64,000 nucleotides of DNA from Diplonema papillatum. Taxonomy: Eukaryota > Euglenozoa > Diplonemea > Diplonemida > Diplonemidae. A program made the translations under genes and the position numbers. The notes under the pieces were generated by a model that worked only from the letters and a program-made list of their open reading frames with translations, was not told the DNA's origin and did no database searches. Position 1 is the stretch's first letter; every line of letters begins with the position of its first letter. The stretch covers positions 1-64,000 of the forward strand of contig JAPJBO010000504.1 in assembly GCA_030068145.1 (NCBI GenBank). The letters are read 5' to 3'. Below, piece after piece: positions 34,101-50,952 of this stretch.

Positions 34101-34648
34101 TCCGGGGTACCACGTCCAGGTAGACCGGAACGGCCCTGATAAAAAGCAGGCCCCTTTCGCCCGACCAAATGCAGCAGGGACGGTAGCGGACAACTGAAAA
34201 GATAACGAGGACGCGGGTTCCAACACGAATCGACGTCCTCGGGTGCCTGAATGCGGGACCGGACGACAATCGCGCAGCCGCATGCCGTGTTTTCGGGTGA
34301 ATGAGCCGTTCGTCTTTTGCCCCAAGACGGGACCTCATTTGCAGCGGCTTGCCATGCGGAAGCCGTCCGGTTGCCAGGGCACGGGAAGTATGGGTTCGAG
34401 GCAGTGCACGCGTCTATGCCTTCCAACGCCTGCCTGAAGCAGCTACTATTAGGGACGTATCTGAGACTCGACAGAAGAAATGGACAACGACGGCAGATAT
34501 GCTCAGGGATGTGCGGTCTAGACATTGCCGCCGGTCAAGTGCACTATGTCGCAAGCACCGTGAACGCATCGCTTGCCCCGCGTCCTTTTAATGCCTCCTC
34601 AAAGTCTGCTGCTGGTTTTGATGGGTCGCGATTGCAGCAGAAAAGGGT
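31166..34648. other. Gene-poor intergenic region
   Basis: About 3.5 kb has no gene I can support. Short shared motifs are present: the R7 stretch at 31374-31400 (GTCTCCGGTTGACCGT), repeated near 45012, and the R8 stretch near 32250-32290 (GGCAACCCGCAAGATTGTT), nearly repeated near 52300. A perfect palindrome at 31903 is listed separately. Confidence 0.45.
31903..31930. repeat. Perfect 28-base palindrome
   Basis: The left half CAGTGTTTGATGCT is followed directly by its reverse complement with no spacer. Function is unknown. Confidence 0.85.
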
Positions 34649-36258
34649 TCAACGATCAGGATTGTTGTTCCAGTGCTCGCGCGCGATATCTTCAGAAGGG
34701 TCGCCCATCGAGTCGTAGTACCCTGCCGCCGCCGGCGGCGAGAACTCTTTGTCTACAAGGTAGCACAGCAGCAGCGAGTCCACGACGGTGGCAAACAGCT
34801 TCACGTACAACGTGCAGACCATGTACGCCATGACGGCGATCAGGATGAGGGGAACCCAGTACGAGTCGACGTCAGGAGACAGGTCCAGATTTTCGAACGC
34901 GTACCACGCAAACAGAGTCGTCCCCACGACGATGAACAGCTTGCCAATCAGTACCATCAGCGCCACGACAATGTCGACCGCGATGACCGACACGAAATTC
35001 GCAGCGATGAGCATGATCGCATGCCGCGCCGAGGAGCAGAAGTTGGTCCCTTCTATGGCGGTCATGACGTACGCCTTCTCGGACAGGTAAGACAGCACGT
35101 TTTCCAGGCACCAAAGGCAGCACGCCGCGACCTTCAAGATGCATTTCGCGTACCCGTCCAACTTCGTCAGCCGCTCCTTCATCCGGAGAAGGACGAACCG
35201 GATCGCCTTGCAAATCGTGATGATGAGCGAGCCGAACGCTGTGGTTCCCAAATGGTGCGTGAACGCGACGAAAATCGCGTACAACGGCGAGCAGATGAAG
35301 AGCCCGCGGGAGCCGTTCGCGTCCTTGCTGAAGTACCAAAACGACGAGACGAGCGCGATGCACAGGTACCCGGTGTCTTGCAGGAACACGACGGCCCACA
35401 GTGTGAAGAAGATGTTGTAGGCGTGGAGGTACTTCTTGTTGGTGGGGACCGAACCCGCGAGGGCCTCAACGTCTTCGCCGCCCCACGAGAAGTTCTCCGT
35501 CGAGTGCGTCGTCATCGTTTGGATGTACAGCAGCGTCGCCACGCCGAGCGCCATCACTCCGAGGACGAGGGTGGTGAACAGCAAGGGCACAACGACCATC
35601 GAAGGGACCGAGGCCAGGGCTTTCGAGCCTTTGCGTACCATCGTGGCGCCGCGGTAGATCTGCTTCCACAGGCAGAGGCACGTGAGGAAGAAGAGCCCGG
35701 CGACGATCATCAGCGTGTAGCCGAGGCCGCGTACGTATTTCTGATCGTCGTCGTCGTCGGCCTGCATGTCGTCGGCGTACTGAATCAAGTAGTACCCCCC
35801 CGCCTCGCCAACGACTGTCAACGCGGCGATGCTGACGATGAGCAGCGGCAGAGCGAAGAGGTACATGAGCAGAAGCCAGACCATCGACGCCAGGAACGCG
35901 ACCCCCAGGGATGCAGCGACGGTGGTCTGCGCCTCGTCGACCGCGGCCACGCCTTCGAAAAAGAGGTCCGTGACGTCGAGGAGGTCGACGATGTCCTGCA
36001 CCTTCTCGCCCAGCGTCGAGTTCGCCGACAGCGGGACGCACCGCCGCAGCTTCTGGTCGCTGTCGTACACGACAGTGTACACTTCGGTCAGGTTCTTCCC
36101 GATGTTCCCTTCCGGGTCCAAGTACCGGTCCACCAGGTCTCCCTCCTGCGGACACTCTGCCACACACACTCCGAGGTCCAGCGTGCGCCGCAGGTCGCCA
36201 AGGTCCATGAACTCGTCGAAGGGGTACCTGGTCGGGATGCAATAGTAAGGGAGCGTGA
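34649..36258 (-). CDS. Choline-transporter-like protein (SLC44/CTL), exon 2
   Basis: This 1,610-base exon starts after CCACCAG in phase 1 and ends with a stop at 34649. It begins TLPYYCIPTRYPFDEF, then RTLDLGVCVAECPQEGD, the Cys-rich extracellular loop typical of CTL proteins. Multiple membrane helices follow, for example WLLLMYLFALPLLIVSIAAL, YTLMIVAGLFFLTCLCL and the region around VVVPLLFTTLVLGVMALGVA. A conserved family segment lies near LGTTAFGSLIITICKAIRFV and the tail ends YLVDKEFSPP. With exon 1 the protein is 610 residues, close to the usual 600-700. Characterised members move choline or related amines across the plasma or organelle membranes; the substrate here is inferred. The frame is intact throughout. 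Confidence 0.9.
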
Positions 36259-37289
36259 CTGGTGGCTTTCAACCTTTCAATTGTTAGAGACACATTTTCC
36301 GGCAGCCCTCTCAAGTATTTCCTGCAAAGCAGGCGCGGTGCTTTAAAAAAATGAAAACGCAAACCTGCCGCAGGGCGGTCCCAAGTCCAACCTTAGGGTG
36401 AGTGAACTGCGCCCCGTCAACGGAGGCAGCCGCCGTGAAAGAGACACAGCAACCGCTACACGATGGGTACCGTGGGACGGAGGCTAGAGGGGGAAAAAAA
36501 ATACAACTACAAGGTGGGAAAACCCTTGTTAAGCAGCGGCTGGGAAAACACAAATCTGCCGCAGGGCAGCCTCAAGTCCAACCTTGGGATGGTGAACTGT
36601 GCCCCGTCAACGGAGCCAGCCGCCGTGAAAAATACACAGCAACGCTGCACGATGGGTACCGTGAAACGCAGTAGCATGTGTTCGCCTGCTGTAGCATGTC
36701 TCCGTCGCATGTACAGTGCATGCTGGAGGGGGGGGGGGGCCAGCGCTCTTGTTAAGGATCAGCCACTTTGGCCGGATGGCCGGATGAACCAGACCCCCCC
36801 CCCCTCCCCCCCTCTACAGTGCAGTTGCCTTGGAGGCTGGGTGGTCAAATTCTCTAAGGTGAAATGGTCAAAATTCCCTGCCAAAAGTGGGCCCACAAAA
36901 ATTTTCCAAAGTGTGGTATTTGGGGTATTTGGGGCAAAAAAAAAAATTTTTTTTCTGACCGCCCACCGTGGTGACCACCTTAGAGTGTGACAGGTAGCGT
37001 CTCCCCCCTCCACAGTGAAAATAGCCTGAGGGGGGGGGGGGGGGTCAGCCGGCTGATGGATGGATGGATGGTTCTTAACAAGATGCCTGGGGGGGGCTTC
37101 GGGAGAAAGTCTTCGTTCAAAAGGTTACCACGGCCGTGGAGTCGGTAATCGATGCCAGTCCGAGAGATGCTGATACGCAGACACTGAAATACGACAAACA
37201 GACGGTCTGGAATGTTCAGTCATACCAAAGATACTCAAGCTCCCTCCACTGCTCGTCGGGCATCGGCTGTCTTGGCGCATTGTCCTTAC
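36259..37289 (-). other. Intron of the SLC44 gene, repeat-rich
   Basis: A 1,031-base intron runs from CTG|GTAAGG (the most canonical donor in the window) to CCACCAG. It contains a direct duplication (about 36360-36475 and 36540-36665) sharing GTCAAGTCCAACCTT-like and CCCCGTCAACGGAG sequence, a diverged R2 copy at 36293-36350, several G runs and an A/T-rich stretch near 36935. Confidence 0.75.
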
Positions 37290-37512
37290 CAGTCTTGCCG
37301 CAGATGTTGCCGAGGTAGTCGGTTCCGTAGATGAGGCGCAGCGGATTCCCGTTTTCGAACGCGAAAATGATGACCACGGTGTATGCGGCGACGCCCAGCA
37401 GGAAGATGAGCAGAAACAAGATGTCCGTGCAGCACCCGCGGCTGGCCTTCAACCCGAAGTTTTTCTTCAGCAGTTTCTTCTGCGAGTCCGACAGCACGCC
37501 TTTCCACTCCAT
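37290..37512 (-). CDS. Choline-transporter-like protein (SLC44/CTL), exon 1
   Basis: The start is the ATG at 37512 (MEWKGVLSDSQKKLLKK). One membrane helix follows (CCTDILFLLIFLLGVAAYTV), then NGNPLRLIYGTDYLGNICG, the family's N-terminal signature just before the first extracellular loop. I end the exon at ACT-G|GTAAGG because that donor is canonical and its phase matches the exon 2 acceptor. Reading on would give 24 more residues and a stop. The joined frame reads YLGNICGKT-VTLPYYCIP, a good fit to the family loop. A region with TATATAA on the plus strand at about 37571, upstream on the coding strand, is a possible promoter element but unproven. Confidence 0.85.
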
Positions 37513-38970
37513 ATTCGCTCACGTACGTGTGCGTGTGTTGGAGCTCAGTTGTGGGTAATCCCTACGCGGTATATAACCCAGGTGCGTGTGCGTGCGTGTG
37601 TGAGCGACAACGCTGCGGAACGGTTGCCTTGACCTCTGTAGCTGGAGGGCAAAAAGCCGCTTGGACGGAATCGGCCGTTCCTTCCCGCTTCCGCCCCTCT
37701 CTTAACCCACCCAGCCTGGTTGCGTTTCGTGACCCCCTTTGAGCGATCGCTGATTCCCCTGGACGTCGTGAATGGACCCAACAGCAAGACCCTGCAGGAA
37801 CTCCTTAAACTCCACTACTGGCTTCAGCCGACAACTGGAGGGCTCATCTGTCGAGCTTGCTTTGGTCGACGGACAAGCAAGCGGATCATCACGTTCGTGA
37901 CGCATCCTCTTGATTGGTCGCTCGTAGTTGCACTTCGTGATGTGAAGATCAGTTCAGTCGACCTTTGGACATCTTACCACCCGAACTTGGCGAGTCCGCA
38001 CCCTCCCCCCGCAACAGCTGGGCCCGGGGCGACCGTCGTGAAAAGGACGCGTGGTACTGCAAGTGCTTTTTTTGTGAAGTGTTTGGGAAAAACGCGTTTC
38101 GACCGGCTATTTCTGGGGCCAAGTACAGCCGGCTTTTTCTTAGCGGGAGCACTACACACTGCGGCCCTCCCCCCCCCCCAGCCTCTCCTCAACAACAGCA
38201 AATGTCTGAAGTAACCTGCCCTACGGCACTTGACTCCTGTAGGCAGGGCTTCTCTAACGCACGTGGCGATGTCACTGGGATGCATCCGAAACGATGGGTT
38301 CCATGCCATTTTCACGTGCCGTCGACGCACAGCGGTCGTTGATGTATACTCAGCTAGGTAGGAGTGGCAGCCGGATAAGCCGTGTCTTTCTGCCGGAGTC
38401 CGTTCCTTGCCACGGGCAAGGAACTCTGCCATTCGCGACACGGCGCATCCAACACACGGCGTGGGCACAGACAGTTTCGCAGGAACAGAAGGGAACACGA
38501 GAAGCGGCTTTTTTTACTGGCGACCACAGACAGACAAATCGAGGGAGGGGGCGGGAAAGGGGGGGTCGAGGGTGGATCTTGGAGGGGGGGCGAAACAGGG
38601 ATATTTTCCTTCATAGTACATTTGTACTGACGGGAACATTTCCGAAACAGCGGTTGCGCATAAAAACGAAAACGAAGCCAAGGAAAGAGTGCTAGACGGA
38701 AACCCCCCAAGTTGTCCATTTCATCCCATTTGGTCAGTTGATGCTGATCGTTCGTAACTTCGTTTATCAGTGCAAGCCCCAACTCCGGAAATGTTCCCCC
38801 TTTTCTTCGAACTTCAGAGTGACCACGGGTACTCCGTGGGGAAGAAATGATTGCCGACGCGCTCGGCGGAGACGCGCACTCAATGATTCTGACTCTGATT
38901 CGTGTGGTACACGATGGAGTTACCAGCCTCAGAACTGGAGTAAAAAAACTGGAGTTCGAAAAGCGGTTGT

Positions 38971-39109
38971 CACACCCTCTTTTCGGGTGTGGACCTGCGC
39001 GTGTGGAATTGCACGTGCTTTGAATGTAGCACACCCGCTTTAGGGTGTGGGCCTGCGCGTGTGGAAGTACACGTGTTTTGATTGTAGCACACCCGCTTTT
39101 CCGGTGTGA
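38971..39109. repeat. Tandem repeat, unit about 58 bases, with internal hairpins
   Basis: Units start near 38971, 39030 and 39088. Each begins with a small hairpin (CACACCC ... GGGTGTG). The first two continue with GCCTGCGCGTGTGGAA-type sequence and a second pairing CACGTG-like segment. Confidence 0.75.
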
Positions 39110-39599
39110 CTCGGGCACCCTCTTTAACTGAGGCTGGACCTCGGATTACCCCTTCTACTCATGCAACAATAGTTCAAGGAGTGTGTCTTGTTTCGTCGCA
39201 AACCGCGTGCGTTCGGCGTCGAGCCTTGTTGAGTACGTCTGTCTGGTAGCTGCGGCGGACTGGTGGCATCTGTTCGTTGTGTCGGTAAAAAAAAAGGTTC
39301 TCTCGGATCCTCGCATTTCCTGGTGGGTGGGGGGGTGGATGCAAGAGCGGGCTTGGAATGGTTGGGTGCTCGCCACCGCGCCGGGTCTGCTTCGTTCCGG
39401 TGGGTAAAACCATAGCAGGTGGGAGCGACCATTTGTGTGCAGCCCCTTCGGACTTGGGAAGGGCGTTGTCTCCTGACTGGATCCTGGGGCTGCTTGGGAG
39501 GCTTCGTGATTGATCCATGTTGACGTGTCTTTACCCTGGAGGCGCAGTGTCCGAACTCCAGCTCGGGCTTTGACATACCGTACCTGGATTAATGTTGAA

Positions 39600-39647
39600 C
39601 CGGGTAAAACCTGGGACAACCCCCTGGGTGTCCCAGGTTTTACCCGG
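39600..39647. repeat. Strong hairpin, 18-base perfect arms
   Basis: The arm 39600-39617 (CCGGGTAAAACCTGGGAC) is exactly complementary to 39630-39647, with a 12-base loop. It could be a terminator-like or small RNA hairpin, or the remains of an inverted-repeat element. Confidence 0.85.
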
Positions 39648-41951
39648 CCTGTCTTTTACCGGTTCCAGCTTTAGTCCAGTTCAACAATCTTCCAATTGCG
39701 GTAAATACTGCGTCCCCTGTCGTAAAGGGTCAATGATTTGCAAGCGAAACCACTTCTCATGTTTGTTGCTGCTGGGCATTAAACCTTCCTCGAAAAGAAC
39801 AGAGAGAAAAAAGCGGTGATGACTCCCTTAGGGATACAAGCGTGGGACGCTCAAAAATCAAGCCCGGCCGCCAGAAAGAAGTGCGTAGTTTTGGTTTGTT
39901 GAAGAGTACCACGCTGCGCCAGCACTTCGTCACTCGCGGCTCGATTCGGCCACATTCAAACACGAACGATTGTCTCCGTCTCCGGCATGCAACACCAAGA
40001 GCGAGAATAGAGGTAAGTTAATCGGAGTATCCTGCAGCTGCATCGCATGGCCTGACGTTGTCTATTATGATGTGTCAAGTTGCGCCACAGTCTATCAAGT
40101 TCACCCCTATTCCCTAAAGCCGCATCGCGTTGTCGTCGACGATCACATGCATTGTTATGTTAACCTTACAGTTTCACGGTACAGCGCAGTATGGGCCCGC
40201 TTCCGAACTTCTTACTACTTGCTACGTCCCCAGAGCGGAGCGCGAAGCTCGTTTCCAATTGTGATTGACCCGCGCCAGTGAACAGCATTCTTGCCTACTC
40301 TGTCGCTTGTTGGACGGTGCGTCACTTGCCGTTCACTGCGGGTGTGTTTGTCTCCTTTTTGGTTGATGTAGTGAGGTGGCTTGCCGCCTGGTGCACCTGA
40401 GCGAGACCACCCTGAAGGGCACTGAGCTGTTGGGGTGGGGTTTCCCTACCCTACGGTGAAAAAACTAATGAAGCTCGGGCCGAAGGCCCGTATGCGAGGA
40501 TTGAGCGTGATAATAAAGTTCGCGCGGTGTACCCGAGGGGAAAGTCCCCAAGTCAGACCCAGCCTCTTACGGCCTTCGTCGTGGGATCGGTACCCGCCGG
40601 CTGAAACTTTTTTCACTGGACTGCGGAAGTTTCCGAACTTCGCCAACGGCAGGTTTCTGCAAAGAACGTCTTTTTCTTCTTTGCAAAGATGCAAAACTCA
40701 GGAAGCGAGCTCCCGACCCACGGGTCCACATGGCCGCTACAGATGGGTGGAGTGATTTGCCAGGGTGTCTTTGGCGTCGGCGGCTTGCTGCTTACCCGAG
40801 ACGCGCACTACTTCTTAAGGGGACTGAGCGCGACTTATAGCGCGCGGAAGAGCGAGCCAATATCAGGTCTGTGAGGCCTAAATGTCCCAGGCTGCACAAC
40901 ATCACGCCACGACCACGCTACGCAGACCCGAAAATCCGAAGACGTGAAAGGATTAAAAAAAGAAAAACGGTAGCACACGAAACACGGGTTGTGGGGACAC
41001 CCACGGATACCTCAACAAAATTTATCGGAGCGCTCGCTGGAAATAAAAATTATCGGTTTCTGACGCTCAATTCTCGGAATATTTTTAATCCACAGGGTAG
41101 GGTAGGGTCAGGGGGTGGGATATAACCAGGGGGCTGGTTAAACCCGGAATTAGTACAGTCTCGCAAGGACTGCTTACGCGCCATACGGAACCTAAGTGCT
41201 GCTCGTGCAGTTAGTGGGCATCTGCACGACGCAAGGCAGCTCTCTCTTCTTCTTTTTTCTTTGACGTGTTGTTGGATTGCCATCCGTGTTCGACACCCTA
41301 TATACAAGGCAGAACGCCAAAAGGAGGGGATCTTGCTCTGCCAGAATCCTTCTGCCCACGTCTCCCCTTCTTTGGCATCGTCTCACTGACAGCCTTCCTC
41401 TGGCTGCTGTGCTTGCTTGATTGCTGCTGCTCTGACCAGGTTGGTTGATGTTGGGGAGAGGAAAAATGAGCGGGAAAGGTGGGAAGTAGGAAGGTGGTAA
41501 GAATACAGGAAAAGAAGTGAGTTGGTCACGGCGGTCGCGCTGTAAGAGCGGCGGAAGAACGATAAAAAAGGGGGAAGAAATGCTTCGCTTCATTTTTTGC
41601 CATTATTTCTACTTCTTCTTCTTTTTTGCCGACGACTGATCTTTCCTTTCATTTCATGAAATGTTGGACAAAATGAGAAGCTCGTCACGCAAACCGTGGC
41701 GGTTCAGCACGGTAAACCCGACCAGGCACCGTATTCAACGATTACGACGCTCTCATCACCATTTTCGTCTTCGTGTCGTCATCGACATCAACAGTAGTTC
41801 TGTATCAGCCGCGGTTATGCAAGTGACAAGCTCGTATTTTGACGGTGTGGGGGTTCTTTTCTTTTTCGCATGCCAGCCCTTCCTTCTCTCCTGCGGAGCG
41901 GGCGACGAAATCGAAAATCCAAATATTCGTCGCTCACCCAGGGCCTAGGCG

Positions 41952-42340
41952 GAAACTGAGAGAGAGAGAGAGACGAGTTAGAGTGCAGGGACCATCTCTC
42001 CGAGGAGTATCCGGTCGCCCCACTACTATCCCGTACTACTACGGCGGGCGTAAGTCGTTGCGCCGTGGGCGCGGAGCGAGCCGTGGCCCAGTCAAAGATG
42101 ATTGCTGCACCGATGGTGGCGCAGCCGGGGGGCTCTGACTGGCGGACGAGACTGCCTGGCAGGCGTGTGTCGATCGCGGGCTCTCCTCCTTTTGGCAATA
42201 GCCCGCCCTATGGCGGCGACTAGCATCTTGACGGAGAATCTCAACTGCTGTCCGGGTCCGGGCCGGCCGAGTTCCGGGGTTTTAGAGTTAAAGTTCGCTT
42301 GAAATTCCGGGGTTTAGGGTCTCTGTGTGACCGTGTTAAA
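41952..42340. repeat. Copies of dispersed repeats R3 and R5
   Basis: R3 (41952-42050) matches intron 4 of the giant gene at 2460-2560 (shared ACCATCTCTCCG and AGTATCCGGTCGC). R5 (42288-42340) matches the 5' array of the hydrolase gene (shared GTTAAAGTTCGCTTG and ATTCCGGGG). Both are short, without visible target duplications. Confidence 0.6.
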
Positions 42341-42720
42341 AAATGGTGTTTTTTGCGATAACCAATTTCTGCTTCCCTGGAGACAGTATTTGTTACAGCT
42401 AAAAAGAACGTTGGCAGCGGTTTAACCAAATCACATACAGGTTAAATCGCACAAACAAAAAATATTGCTCGTGCAGAATGGCGGTTGACCTGAAGGCGAA
42501 AATGCACCGGCGCATACACGCGTTTGTACTCGAAAGAATTCAAGACTCATTTTTTTGGCTGAAGGGAAGTTGAGCACGGGAAGCCCGACGGTCGGACGGT
42601 ACGGTACTACTTTGTTAGTGCGCACGAGCGGAACTCGCCTGCTTTGGTAAGTTTCATGTGGTACGCTGCCAACTACTAATTCTGAGTACCAGCAATGCAT
42701 TGTTACAGGGAATATCCTGT

Positions 42721-42794
42721 ATGGTTAAAAAAAATTTTTTTCACCAAAAAAAAAATTCTGAAAACAGGCCGGTGAAAAAAGATTTTTTAACCAT
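42721..42794. repeat. A/T-rich inverted repeat, MITE-like
   Basis: The left arm ATGGTTAAAAAAAATTTT (42721 on) and the right arm ending TTTTTTAACCAT (to 42794) pair over about 24 bases with few mismatches. A related half-arm (GATTTTTTAACC) lies near 43408. It is very short for a transposon. Confidence 0.55.
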
Positions 42795-48167
<5,373 letters not shown>

Positions 48168-48956
48168 CAGGTGGCGGGCGAGTCACGACTCGCCCCTAGG
48201 GCCCTCGAGCCCTCAAACTAGCCTTTTTGACTCGCCCTAGGGCCCTCGAGCCCTCAAACTAGCCTTTTTGACTCGCCCAACTCGCCCTCCGTGGACCATG
48301 GTGACACACGTCGAAGAGCGCACTCCGCCTCGATTCCGACCTGTTTTGCCGCTGCCACCGTGCTCATGAGCCCGAGGGGCTGCCGATCCTGTTACGGCGC
48401 ATGAACTTCACATGCAGGAGAAGGGGTAGGGTGAGAACATCTTGATGTTTTGGCAGAATACTGCCTAGTGTGCTGAAGGTCTGCCCTCACACAATGCACA
48501 TGTCGGGAGCTTCCAGGTCGTCACGTCGGCATCGTTGTCGTCGTCATCAGCGACAAATGCGTCATCACCATGCATCCGCAGAAACAGTCGGTTGACGAAT
48601 GTCTGCGGATCTATGGTGGCAGCATATCTTCTCCACGGCGTTCGTCACCGAGAAGACGCTGTCGACCCCGTCACGCTTAGCTGTGCGGCCAGCACCGCCG
48701 TGATGTGGGTCGACAGCGCAGGAAGCTTCTCTGGTGCCGTTCCCCCCAACACGTGTTTCTCCCCCATAATGGGGTTTCTTTTTTGGCGGGGTATTTGCCG
48801 AGATCTTTGTGGTTAAATCCCGCATCTGAGTGGGTCGGAGAAGGCACAAGAAATTGACCCTGTATGGTACTGAGGGCGAGTGAAGGGCGAGTGAGGGCGA
48901 GTGACAGGGCGAGTGAAGACGAGGCTGGGGCAAGTCGTGACTCGCCCGACCACCTA
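48168..48956 (-). mobile_element. hAT-like DNA transposon relic, about 789 bases
   Basis: The ends are imperfect inverted repeats of about 28-30 bases: left CAGGTGGCGGGCGAGTCACG, and right, on the other strand, TAGGTGGTCGGGCGAGTCAC. Subterminal GGCGAGTGA/ACTCGCCC repeats occur inside both ends, and one 50-55-base block is duplicated at 48187-48290. This is typical of hAT elements. Inside, on the minus strand, lies a decayed piece of the transposase C-terminus. No matching 8-base target duplication is seen (CTCCCCCC on the left, TGCCTCAA on the right), so the insertion is old or the edges have changed. Confidence 0.65.
48525..48733 (-). pseudogene. Decayed hAT transposase C-terminal (hATC) fragment
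   Basis: On the minus strand three frames together show hATC-like pieces: KLPALSTHITAVLAAQLSVT, then VFSVTNAVE, then TIDPQTFVNRLFLRMHGDD. In intact hAT transposases this is the dimerisation region (P-LA ... sERVFS ... dPe.v..l.FL). The serine-glutamate-arginine box before VFS is missing and there are frame changes between the pieces, so it is not functional. Nothing of the BED finger or catalytic core remains within the element. Confidence 0.55.
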
Positions 48957-50084
48957 TGCCTCAACGGTTTCGTTCCGGACATTCGGCCTTTCACCCCTTT
49001 CGAGACCCTCGAAGCACGCGCGCGACGACAGTGGCGCACCCTTTGTTTTTGCTTATCTTGGGGCAAATCCGAGGCCCCCCCACGCGCACATTCCGCAGCC
49101 CTGCCGAACATGCACAGCATCTGACCCTGAGCAGATGCAGTGCACGATCGCTTCTGACCGACAGGCAGTTGAGCAGCTGTGCTGATAATGTGGGAGGAAT
49201 GCTGCAATAGATACGAGCTCGCCAACCGTCGAGGCTGGACACAGATCACGTAGTTGGAAGCATGTCCGGCTTCGCCACGTGACAGGTCGCAGATGGCACG
49301 CCGCGTGTGGCAGAGCTTCGCAGTATCTAGGCAGCACCGTGTGCGTTTGGTTGACAAAATGGTGGATTCGGGATAATCCCGACAAAGCGCAGCAAAGGGC
49401 TGTTAACCGCACGGTCTCAGCAGCCGGGGCTCGACCCATACAAGGGCCTGCGCTTTCAAGCTCGGGAGATCCGCAATGTTCTTGGATAATTGCTGGACAT
49501 CGTACCTAAAACGATCGGGTGCCATACGGATGACGCGTTGAGAACAAAGAGTGGTGGATGCTATCATAGTTTCACACTGCAGATGCACGACATCCATGAC
49601 ACTGTGGATGCGTGACATCCATGCCACGGCATACTGCACGTCCGGTGGTACCCGATCGTTCTTGGTAGAGCAGTGCTGCACGCCCGCTAAAAACTGGACA
49701 CGATTTTTCAGTCAAGCCCAAACGCGCCTCTCAAGAAATCCGGGAACCGGTTAATCGTAGCGTTGTTTGAGGAGTTGAAGGTGTGTTCTCGGTGTTCTTG
49801 TTGCCTGATTTGGTCGTTTTGTTTGGTGGTTCCTGTCCTCTGCAAGACTCCGCCTTCTTTGAGGTGTGCCGTCCACTGTTTTATAAGATGGTGCACACAG
49901 GAACTCGCTTGCGCTCGCATTTCTGTTTACTTCCGGGTATGGTTCGGCTTTCTGGCCAGGGGCCCCCGCGCACTCAGTGACTTTTTGAATACTCGTTTGT
50001 TGAAGGCGCTCCACCCCGATGCAAACTCAGATTTACCTGTGTTTGAGCGGGCACTGTCCTCTTTTGTAATTGGATCTTGCAAGA

Positions 50085-50290
50085 ACGTACTTAGAACGGC
50101 CGGAGTATGCGCAACAATACCGCACTGGTCCCGTCTGCACCGTGCTTCAAATATTTGGGCCACGGACACATCAGCGCGGAAGCAAAGTGGCCGACAAGAC
50201 AGCGGCGTGCGTCTGGTTTGCCAGACAGCTGATCGGAGCTTGTCACAGCCAGGACCATCCATGCTACAACAGCACGGGAAGATCCGTCGT
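50085..50290. repeat. Dispersed repeat R1 (copies also at 44.5, 51.7 and 58.0 kb)
   Basis: Shared stretches include CCGCACTGGTCCCGTCTGC, CCACGGACACAT, CAGCGCGGAA and CACAGCCAGGACCA. The longest second copy is at about 51730-51945. Partial copies lie at 44455-44560 and 58005-58125. The copies are clearly diverged. Ends and target duplications could not be set. Confidence 0.65.
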
Positions 50291-50785
50291 GTCTGAGCAG
50301 TCTGTTCGGGTCGAGATGTGAAGACCCAGGTCTTCTCAATACATAAAGAACCTTCCTTGTCCAACATAATACTTCGATACTTCGCGCCGGGCGTACTACG
50401 TGCAACGCACCAAAACAGGCGAGGACCGCTTGTGCGCTCCAACAAACGTTCACGGGGGTCGCGGAAGCCCCTGGTTCTGGCGGGGTTGGTTCTGGGTTTC
50501 GTTAGATTGGTAGTGAGCAGCGTCGCATGGTCAGATACTTTGACGGGTGAACTTTGATGTAGCAGGTTCGCTCGGTGTGCACACTTGGTGTTGAAGGGCT
50601 CAACGGCAGTACACGAACGCTGTGTTGGCTGAAGCAAACTTGTTGAGTATTGACGTTGAAAAAGGTCTGGAGAAAGGGGGAAGGGGGTAGAGCAGGCACT
50701 ATTTTGATTCATTGCGTGTGATGTTGTCGTGCCAGCTAGACACACGACGGTAGTAAAGCCTGGCCGGGCGACGTACGCTTGACCA

Positions 50786-50952
50786 AAATACTCGAGGGGC
50801 TGCCTTGTGCTTACTTTGTTGAACGCTTACGCCCGCTGAACCCAGATTCACCTGTGTTTCGTGTGGGCTACAGCACATTTACCTCCTTTGATCTTGTGCA
50901 GCTGGCAGCCTCCTCAAATATTTCCTACAAAGCAGGTGCTTAAACAAAAGAA
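50786..50952. repeat. Dispersed repeat R2
   Basis: This is the best-preserved copy of a unit of about 165 bases with ATACTCGAGGGGCTGCCTTG, GTTTCGTGTGGGCTACAGCA, CTCCTCAA and TTTCCTACAAAGCAGGTGCT. Other copies lie at 43945-44122, 52668-52885 and, diverged, at 53085-53175, 36293-36350 and 21287-21345. All are in the same orientation. Confidence 0.75.

Larger units (their letters stand above)
37513..41951. other. Gene-poor intergenic region
   Basis: About 4.4 kb has no gene I can support; frames on both strands are short and unlike known proteins. It contains the hairpin-bearing tandem repeat at 38971, the strong hairpin at 39600 and one copy of R6 (about 40077-40215, with CCGCATCGCG and GCCCGCTTCCGAA). 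Confidence 0.45.

Noticed and set aside
38971-39109. CRISPR-like array
   Set aside because: Only three units, the whole unit is repeated rather than spaced by unique spacers, and the sequence is eukaryotic.
49927-50745. 272-residue minus-strand frame
   Set aside because: It runs through an R1 repeat copy, has a Ser/Arg/Thr-rich composition and no domain, and the opposite strand is equally open.
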